Shown here: piece by piece, positions 56,061 to 64,000 of the stretch | Layout: every line of letters starts with the position of its first letter | Position numbering within the stretch: the stretch's first letter is position 1 | NCBI GenBank assembly: GCA_963921825.1 | Contig: OY997592.1 | Span: 64,066,336 to 64,130,335, forward strand | Length of the DNA stretch: 64,000 nucleotides | Direction: 5' to 3' | Origin: Erodium maritimum | Lineage: Eukaryota; Streptophyta; Magnoliopsida; Geraniales; Geraniaceae | Notes under the pieces: generated by a model | The model's database searches: none | What the model was told of the DNA's origin: nothing | What the model saw: the letters and a program-made list of their open reading frames with translations, nothing else | Program-made: the position numbers and the translations under genes

Positions 56061-59000
56061 GTGGTATCAGAGTCGTGCTAGCTTCGGGATTCACAAGACG
56101 GTGTTCAAAGTTTCGGTTTTGCTTGAAAGTTTCGTTTTTGGCATGTTGTTTTGCTAAATTGTTTGATAACATGTTTTAAATTATTGTTTATGGATTTAAT
56201 GCATGTAAAATGAATTTTTGAAAATTATTTCAAATCTGGAAATTTTGAAAAAAATTTGATTTTTCGGGTCTCGGGAGCGGGACTCTCGGGGAGCCGAAAC
56301 CGGGACCGAACGGGGCTCCGTTGGACGGAGCTAGGCCAAGCATGACCATTGGATGGTTGATATGCCAAGGCTAAACCGTTTTGTTAGTTATGACGAGTTT
56401 GGAACCGTCATGATGAACTCGAAGATCAAATGTTCAAAAGTTTCATTTTTGAACGGTTTCGATAAACCGAGCATCAAAAAATTTCGAAACTTGGCTATTA
56501 ATTAAAACCGGAAAATCACATGATGTTTGATAACATGCTTGTTTGATAACACGATGTGTGATGTGATGTTGGCATGATGTACATAATAGCCCCGAGCTCA
56601 ATGTAATTATTTATCGCTTTTCACGGCCTGCGATACGTTAGAGTTAACGTGTAATTATTCTTTCAAGGTGTGGTCGTCGAACCACTTGTTTGTAATATTT
56701 ATTTATTCCCGACCTGCGAGTCGTGTATTAAATTGTAATATTTTACTCAAGACGAAGAAAGGGCGAAAAGGTCATTTGGTGGCTTTTCGGGTGTTGGCAT
56801 CGGCTTGGAGTCGGTGGAGCTCAAGAAGCTAGTGGGAGTTAGTTTAGGGGGCTATTATGTGCACATTTATCGCTTTATGCTTGGTTTAGTTTATGCATGA
56901 TTAATTCTATGTGTTTTAGAATTGCATGCTTAACTTTATTTACCGAGCATATCACCTCACATGCAAAGATAAAATTGGAATTTTAATCCTTGTGTGTGAA
57001 CCCTTAGAACCGTCATTGCATTGGATGTAATTTGAGGCATCATTGCATTTGGAATGTAGTTGATGTGCTCATCGCATCTAGGATGTGCCAAAGTTTTGAA
57101 CACAACTGGACAAGTAAAAGCGGGTCATGTCCAATACCTCCCAATCATCAACACCTTACTACCTCCCCGTCCTATGGTTGTCGTGCGCATTAGCGGAGCA
57201 TCCATGGGGAAGCGGGGTAGTAGGTTTGGACGACATATGTGGGTGTCGTGCGCATTAGCGGAGCACCTACATAGTGACGAGCCATAGTTGAAAATTGGTG
57301 GACCCGACTACGATTCTCGGCCTGAGGTTGAGCTAGGGTAACAGATAGGGTAAGTCGTGTACATAAGTACATACCCTAGCCAAGAGTCACATTGGATGTG
57401 ATTGGAAGGAGTCCTACCTACATAGCTCGATTAAGTGGTGAGCATTAGTTCAGCTTAATCGAGTGAATCAAGGATCTTGGTTTCAGATTCTAAAGGTTTA
57501 GAATTGATTGTTGGTGTTTAAGCTTGATCTTCATAAAATTTATTCAGTTTACTGATTGAATTTTATCTGTTGTAGATCAAATGGCAAATTCAGCGAACAT
57601 TAATAGTTTGTCATTAAAAACCATTCTTGACAGGGTCAAGCTAAATGGGACAAACTATTTGGACTGGTACAGAATTTTGAGGATAGTCCTCAAGTCTGAA
57701 CGCAAAGAATATGTCCTTGACAAGGCTGTCTCTAAGACCATATCAGAGTTACATGAAGTGTCATCAGCTGCTGAGAAGAATATCTCAGGGATCTGGGATC
57801 CAAGGATATTCTGATGGTCAACAAGGGAATTGGAAGTGGCAAGGGCTGGGCCCATGCGCACTTGGCAGGAAAGATGAGACACCTGAGAATGTCTGCTTCT
57901 ACTGCCAACAGCCTGGTCATTGGAACCGGGATTACAGGAAGTTCACGGCTGATCTGAAGAAGGGCAGTGGGACTGCGCCTTCATCAAATAGCCTGGATGA
58001 TCTGAAGAAGGGCAGTAGGACTGCGCCTTCATCAGGAAACCTGGATGATCTAAGGAAGGGCGGTGGGATCGTGCCTTCATTCAGTATTAACTCTATAGAG
58101 CTACATCTCTCTACTTCCAAAGATTCATGGGTATTAGATACCATGACTGAATCTCACACATGCACTAATATATGGTGGTTGAAAGTAGGAGAGATTTGGA
58201 AAGCACGAAATGGACCTCAGAGTTGTGGCAACTGCTGTAGGATCCATGAGTCTTGCTTTGCCAAGAGGTCTTGTCTTAGTATTGTATAATGTATATTGCA
58301 TACCTACTTTTAGTAGGAATATTATATCTGTATCCGTGTTTGACAAGGAAGGATATAATGTTAATATTGGAAATGGAGTTTTCAATGTTCTATGCAATGA
58401 TATGTTTTATACCAGTACTGACATGGTTGGAGGATTGTACATATTAGATATGGGTAACAATGCCTCAAGTTCTATATATTCCGTTAATACCAAGAGGTCT
58501 AAATCCAACGATTTAAACCTAACTCTGTTATGGTACTGTCATTTGGGTCGCATAAACAAGAAGCGCCTATCAGCACTTCAGAAGTGCGGGCTTTCAGGTT
58601 CATTCGAATTCCATTCGATCGATAGGTGCAAGGTTTGTTTGATGGGAAAAATGACTAAAGTGCCCTTTATCGATTGCGATGAAAGGGCGGGTGAATTATT
58701 GGGGCTGATACACTCGAATGTGTGTAGACCAATAAGTTCACTTGCCAGGAGGGGTTTTAGCTACTTTATCACATTTACTGATGATTACAGTAAATATGGT
58801 TATGTCTATTCGGTGAGACATAAGTCTGAAGCTTTTGATAAATTCAAAGAGTTTAAGACTATAGTAGAAAACCAGCTCGACAAAGGTATTAAGGCACTTC
58901 GATTGGATCGAGGTGGAAAATACTTGACCACAGAGTTATTAGATCATCTAAAAGAGAATGGGATCCTTTTGGAATGGACTCCTCTTAGGTCACTGTAGTT

Positions 59001-61109
59001 GAAAGGTGTAGCCAAACGGAGAAATCGGACATTGTTAGACAATGGTCTGTTCCATGATTAGTTGGACTGATCTCCCAATATCTTTTAGGGGTTTTGCTCT
59101 AGAGACGACCGCATTCGTAGTGAATCGGGCTTCGACGAATGGTGTGGAAGGGACACCATTTTAAAAATGGTACGGGATGATGCCCGCTTTGTCCTTCCTA
59201 AAGATTTGTGGTTGCGAGGCTTATGTGAAACATTTGGTTTCGACTAAGCTCGAACCAAGATCTGAGATATGCACCTTCGTGTGGTATCCCAAAGCAACAA
59301 GGGGATACTATTTCTACAATCCCAGTGAGAACATGGTGTTCGTCGCTTGGGGTGGGGTCTTTATGGAAAAGAAGTTTTGTTTCCAAAGACGTCATTGGGA
59401 GGACTGTGCATCTCGAAGAAATTCAGGATGGTACAGATCTGTCTAAACCAATTGGCAACCCAGTAGAAAGGAGCCAGAGATTGTCGTAGAGTAAGAACCA
59501 ATTCCTGTTACAATTCCGGAAGGTCCAAGGCGATTTGAAAGGATCAATCTTCCACCTCCAAGATATGGTATCCGGAGGTGACAATGAAGTCATGGTGGAT
59601 CACGATGATCCAGCCACCTTTCAGGAAGTCGTGGATGGGCCCAACTCCGAGTTATGGCTGGGAGCCATGAGGGAGGAAATGCAATCCATGTCGGACAACC
59701 CAGTCTGGGAACCGGTTGATCCCATCAATGGTGTGAGGACCATAGGATGCAAATGGATCTTCAAGGTGAAGATGGACATGGACGGCAACCCTCTGACCTA
59801 CAAAGCTCAACTGGTGGCGAAAGGTTATAGGCAGATCCAATGGATTGATTATGAGGAAACCTTCTCCTTAGTGGCTATGGTCAAAATCGATCCAAATTCT
59901 TATTGACATAACTGCGTATCATAATTACGAGATATGGCAAGTGGATGTCAAAACCGCTTTCCTAAATGGAAATTTGACTGAGTACGTTTGTATGTCTCGG
60001 CCCAAAGGTTTTGACGATCTGAAGAATAAAGGAAAGATTTATAAGTTGTTGAAATCCATTTATGGATTGAAACGAACTTCTCGGAGTTGGATCCTTCGTT
60101 TTGATGAAGCTGTAATTGGATTTGGCTTAATCAAGAACGAGGATGAATCTTGCGTTTATAAGAAGGCTAGTGGGAGCAATATTACCTTTCTGGTTCTCAT
60201 TGAAAACGACATCCCAACCTTGCACGAGACTAAAGCTTGGTTGAGGAAGTGTTTTTCAATAAAGGACTTAGGTGATGCTTCTCATATCTTAAGGATTAAG
60301 ATATGTAGAGATCGCACCAAGAGGGTCTTGGATTTAAGTCAGGGAACCTATGTGAACAAGGCATTGAGTAGGTTCTTAATGCTCGATTCAAAGAAAGGAC
60401 TCTTACCCACTAGTCATGGCATTCATCTCAGCAAGACTCAGTGTCCTAAGACACCTGATGAGCTGAAAAGGATGATGAGAATCCTATGCGCCTGGGGGCA
60501 GGATCGATCATATATGTCATGACATGTATGAGACCAGACGTCTCGTAAGCCTTATGTTGTACCAGTAGACATCATTCTAACCCGGGGGAAAGATGATGCT
60601 GAACTAGTCGTCGAAGGATGAGTAGACGCTAGTTTTCCAAGACAAATCCAGATGACTTTAGAAGTCAATCAGGATATGTGTTTACGCTGAATGGCAGAGC
60701 TTTAGCTGGGAAAGCGTAAAGCAAGATACCATTGCCGAATCTACGACAGAGGCCAAGTACATGGATGCTGCAGAGGCAGCTAAGGAGGCTATGTGGATTT
60801 GGAAATTCATGGCAGGGCTGGGTGTAATTAAAAACCCATCCAGTCCGGTGAATCCATTTTGCGACAACACAAGGGCCATTGCGCAAGCTAAAAGCCTAGA
60901 TCGCATAACAAATCCAAACATGTACTGCGGCGTATCCACCTCATCAGATAAATACTGAACTGAGGTGAAGTGAAGATAACCGATATTGCAACAGATGATA
61001 ACATAGCCAACCCTTTGACTAAGGCAATGTCACTGCCTGAACATGTTAGACATGTAAAGTCGATGGGGACATATTGGAGTTTAGATTGGAACTAGGGCAA
61101 GTGGGAGAT

Positions 61110-62796
61110 TGTTAGTCTTAGTGCCCGTAGTTCAATCCTAAATGTCCAAATGTATATATCATCGTTAGCAATAAAATTAAAGCGGCTTTATATTACTTAT
61201 GTGTTGGAGTAATATATCGATGTGTGCTCTGATCTATGCCCACCATGCGAATAGAACCATAGATCGAGATAGATCACACTCGATGGGTCCCTAGTCAACA
61301 AAGCTTCACTAGAAGCGACTAGTATGAAAGATGGCTCTTTATGGCTTACGTCCTGTTAGTCATTGGAATGGGATTCCGGAGTCTGATCATAGATATCATG
61401 TGGGACATGATATTGGACGACCCGCCCTGAATATGTGCCATAGATTAAGTCATGAACATATTCAGTGTTGTAGCTTGTCATGTATCCTTAGACCAAGGAG
61501 TCTTTGTGATCGCTATGTAGTCAACAACTGAGTTTGACCTGAGCCTAACGTTGTCCGTAACAGGGCTTCCATAACGGCCAGGATTGGCTTGGGGACGGGC
61601 TACATGAGTGACACGAAAGACGGCTAAGGGATTTATCCCTCATACTAAGGTATGGGAAAGATATCGGTTCTCGGCCACTTGATCGAGAGTGACTGGAAGA
61701 ATAGCATGGCCATGCACATGATACTGGGTATCATATCTTCAGTCATCTCACATATCAAGGAACGGTGATTGAGAATAATAAGGATGACGGCTCTATGCCT
61801 TATCTCAATCAGGATATCGGAGATAAAAGGATAATGACAGGGACGACGGAAAGGTTAGAATCGACAGGGTCGATTCGTTATGTAGTGTCAGGCAATACTA
61901 AAGTCTCGTTAGTTTCCACTTAAATAGGATCAAGTAAAATGGGATTTTACGTTGATCTATTGACATGCATAAACCTAAGGGTCACACCGGAGGATGAAAC
62001 TCATTGACACATTTATGGAGAATGGCCAAAAGGGAGTTGTCTCGGGACATGACCAAACTGGGTTTTGGGTCATGTGCCCGTAAGTGAATAGGACTTCACA
62101 GATCGAGACAAGGCTTGGAGTCTTGGGATTGATCGCGTCGGATAATGTTGGACATTTCCGGTATGGAAGGCATGGAGGCGATGAGCGAATCACGGGACCT
62201 CGTTGGAAATGGCCACGGGCCATGTTCCAAGAGGCCCATGAAAGGCTCATGCAACCAAGGCCCATGGAACTAATTAATCAAGTCTTGATTAATTAGTACT
62301 AAGTAAGCAAGACAAGGATTAAGGTGTTGGTGATTCACCACCTAACCCAATCTTGTCTTGCCATACTTTGTCCTATTTACACCTTACTTGACACCATACT
62401 TGTCCCATGCCTTTAGTTGGACAAGTATGGGTTTTGTTATGTTTAAGTCATCTTTTTTCAACATAACAAACACAAGACAAGAATAGGAAACACATTTTCT
62501 CTCCCTCTTCCATGGCCATTTCGGGTTTGGCTAGTTTCCACCTCCATGTTTGTGTTCTTGAGTCCTCAAAGAGAAGAACTATGTGGCTTTGATTCCCATG
62601 CGGATACGTAGGCGTCTTGGAGACTCAAGCCAATCATTCGTTAACCGGTGTTCTTGTTTTGGTAAGAACTAATGCTGAATTTTTCTCTTGTTAATCCATT
62701 CTTTGTTAGTTGTTTCATGGTTTTAATTGTCTCTTGGTTTTCATTGATTTTCCGCTGCGAGTTGGTTCATCTCCAACCCTACCTTGAGACCCAATA
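61110..62796 (+). repeat. Copia 3' LTR
   Basis: Same start as the 5' LTR, preceded by AAGTGGGAGAT. It ends GAGACCCAATA next to the CTGTC duplication. Confidence 0.93.
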
Positions 62797-62801
62797 CTGT
62801 C

Positions 62802-63266
62802 CTCCTAGGTTTGGGTTTCAAGTTGCCATCTGACTCGGCTTGGGGTTTTGGAGGCTCTTCTTCTTTCATTTCATTTTGGTTAACCTGCATTTGGGTTTCT
62901 CATTTCCTCGAAGCTTCATGGTTAAAGCTTTTTCATTGCAAGTTTCCTTGGGGGTCTCATATCATTCCCCGGTCATTAGGGTGCATTTCTTACTTCAGTT
63001 GCCGCAGAAATTCAATTCAGAGAAGGCTCTTCAAGACTAAGTTTGTTGTATTTATGTATTAGGCCTGTCTCTTTTGTTGGTGTGGTATTGGTCATTCGCA
63101 GTTTGTCATTGAATTGCTGTGGAGGGGTTTTCATTTTCATCGCCTGTTGTTTCTTTGTTGGGTGTTCTTTTTTGTGCTTGGTCTGTAGTTGGACCTCAAG
63201 CTTGTACTCCTCCTTTGCTTCTAAGGAGGTTTTAATTTAAATCTGTCTTGCTGATACAAAAAATTA
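62802..63266 (+). mobile_element. 3' part of the LINE-like retroposon split by the Copia element
   Basis: Continues the sequence left of the Copia insertion. It ends in TCTGTCTTGCTGATAC plus an A-run at 63260-63265, typical of a retroposed 3' end. The frames here have no recognised domain. Confidence 0.45.
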
Positions 63267-64000
63267 CACATTGTTTTTTTATTAATACGATAAAATATGA
63301 CATGGTTTGTTTTTTTGTTCAAATATACTTTCAGCAAGCATACAATGGCATGATACATTGATCATATTGATGTATGATCAATGTATTGGTGGGAATGGTC
63401 GACTCCACTATAGATGGTCGCCGTGGAGGACCTCGCGGGAGATTGGTGGTCTGGTTCGGCCTTGCATGTGGGAATTGGAGGTTCGATCACGACGGAGCAA
63501 TGGTTGCTCGGGGCGTCGCAGGACGGTGGGGGTTGAGATCGCTCCTTGCGATGATTGCTTCGAGAGCGAGAGAGAGGAGACGACCACGATGGTGGGCGGC
63601 GGTGGGAGGGAGGAGATGGCCACGGTGGTGGCAGCGACAATGTTGCTTGTCGAAGCCCCATGGCGAAGCCTCCTTCTGTTGCTAGGCCTGTACCAGTGAG
63701 AGGGTGTTCCGATAACAATAGGGTGAAGATGGTCACGGTGGTGGGCGGCTATGGTAGTCTGTCGACTAGGATGAACGGTGATAGATTCTAGGGTAGAGAG
63801 ACGAAAAAGAGAAAAAAAGGAAGAAATGTCTTTAGGTGACCTAATTCAGTTTTTTAGACTCTTTTTCGTGCTGCGTTTTCAAACACGAATGAGTTACTTA
63901 TATCTTTTAAATATACTCAATATTATTTTAAAAGTATTGATTTTTTGAAAAATTAGGTTGTATTTTACGGTAAAGAAAAAAGAAAAAGAAAAAGGTAGGC
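63267..64000. other. Terminal region, no gene identified
   Basis: A hairpin TACATTGATCATA...TATGATCAATGTA lies at 63354-63385. GC-rich GGTGG/CGGTGG repeats at 63410-63780 give spurious frames on both strands. The end is AT-rich. Confidence 0.5.

Larger units (their letters stand above)
54373..62796 (+). mobile_element. Full-length Copia LTR retrotransposon (fossil, coding region broken)
   Basis: 8,424 bp with LTRs at 54373-56060 and 61110-62796. The 5-bp target duplication CTGTC lies at 54368-54372 and 62797-62801. A primer-binding site TGGTATCAGAG follows the 5' LTR at 56062, and a purine-rich tract precedes the 3' LTR. Coding remnants run in Copia order: gag with zinc-knuckle region (about 57580-57960), GAG pre-integrase and integrase (about 58500-58980), reverse transcriptase and RNase H (about 59540-60960). 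The coding region is broken in roughly half a dozen or more places and gag is short. The two LTRs differ at only about 20 positions by eye (around 1.2%), so insertion was recent, probably within the last million years if common plant substitution rates apply. Confidence 0.92.

Noticed and set aside
63362-63736. Overlapping frames on both strands of 100-130 codons
   Set aside because: GGTGG-type repeats open several frames at once, and no start context or domain is seen.

Overview
This window is nuclear DNA from a flowering plant, almost certainly a eudicot. It has intron-rich genes of plant-specific families, a plant-type nuclear tRNA-Phe gene, and a dense layer of plant transposons (Copia and Gypsy LTR elements, L1-type LINEs, PIF/Harbinger, hAT and Mutator-type elements, and a probable Helitron end). 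The sequence does not let me name the species.

Layout. 1-3046: fossil end of a Copia-type LTR joined to a decayed LINE. 3055-3528: a Mutator-type foldback element. 5096-10003 and 16405-19559: two complete 7-exon laccase genes in tandem on the + strand, with identical exon phases and all four copper-binding motifs; four miniature transposons sit in their introns. 14058-15723: between them, a PIF/Harbinger element carrying only Myb/SANT-type sequence. 21739-25770: a 7-exon Rab7-type (RABG3) GTPase on the - strand. 26360-27861: an hAT-type element with a foldback element nested in it. 28294-31036: a 2-exon gene (- strand) for a plant two-span membrane protein. 31184-31256: tRNA-Phe(GAA). 31545-33543: a LINE 3' fragment cut by an hAT miniature element. 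35165-35988: non-coding PIF/Harbinger derivative. 36586-39543: a Gypsy-type solo LTR. 39660-41630: a PIF/Harbinger element carrying only transposase sequence. About 42838: probable Helitron 3' end. 43186-44237: a kelch-like gene (- strand) with one frameshift. 44500-49397: a long decayed L1 LINE (ORF1 and ORF2) ending about 220 bp upstream of a complete 8-exon F-actin capping protein beta gene (49620-52358). 54373-62796: a full-length Copia element with nearly identical LTRs, inserted in what looks like an older LINE-like sequence.

How parts relate. The laccases are secreted multicopper oxidases of the LAC14/15-like type, probably acting on cell-wall phenolics or flavonoids. The Rab7 GTPase (vacuolar traffic), capping protein beta (actin filament ends) and the membrane protein are ordinary single genes, not a pathway cluster. 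The transposon record is the unusual part. Six Mutator-type foldback elements are present, five of them with 9-bp target duplications that can be read directly. Four PIF/Harbinger elements share ends and TTA/TAA target duplications, with the transposase and the Myb-like partner on separate elements. A Copia copy combines young LTRs with a decayed coding region.

Limits: gene functions come from recognised family motifs. Exon boundaries were placed by hand using GT-AG, reading phase and family exon lengths. No database search was possible.
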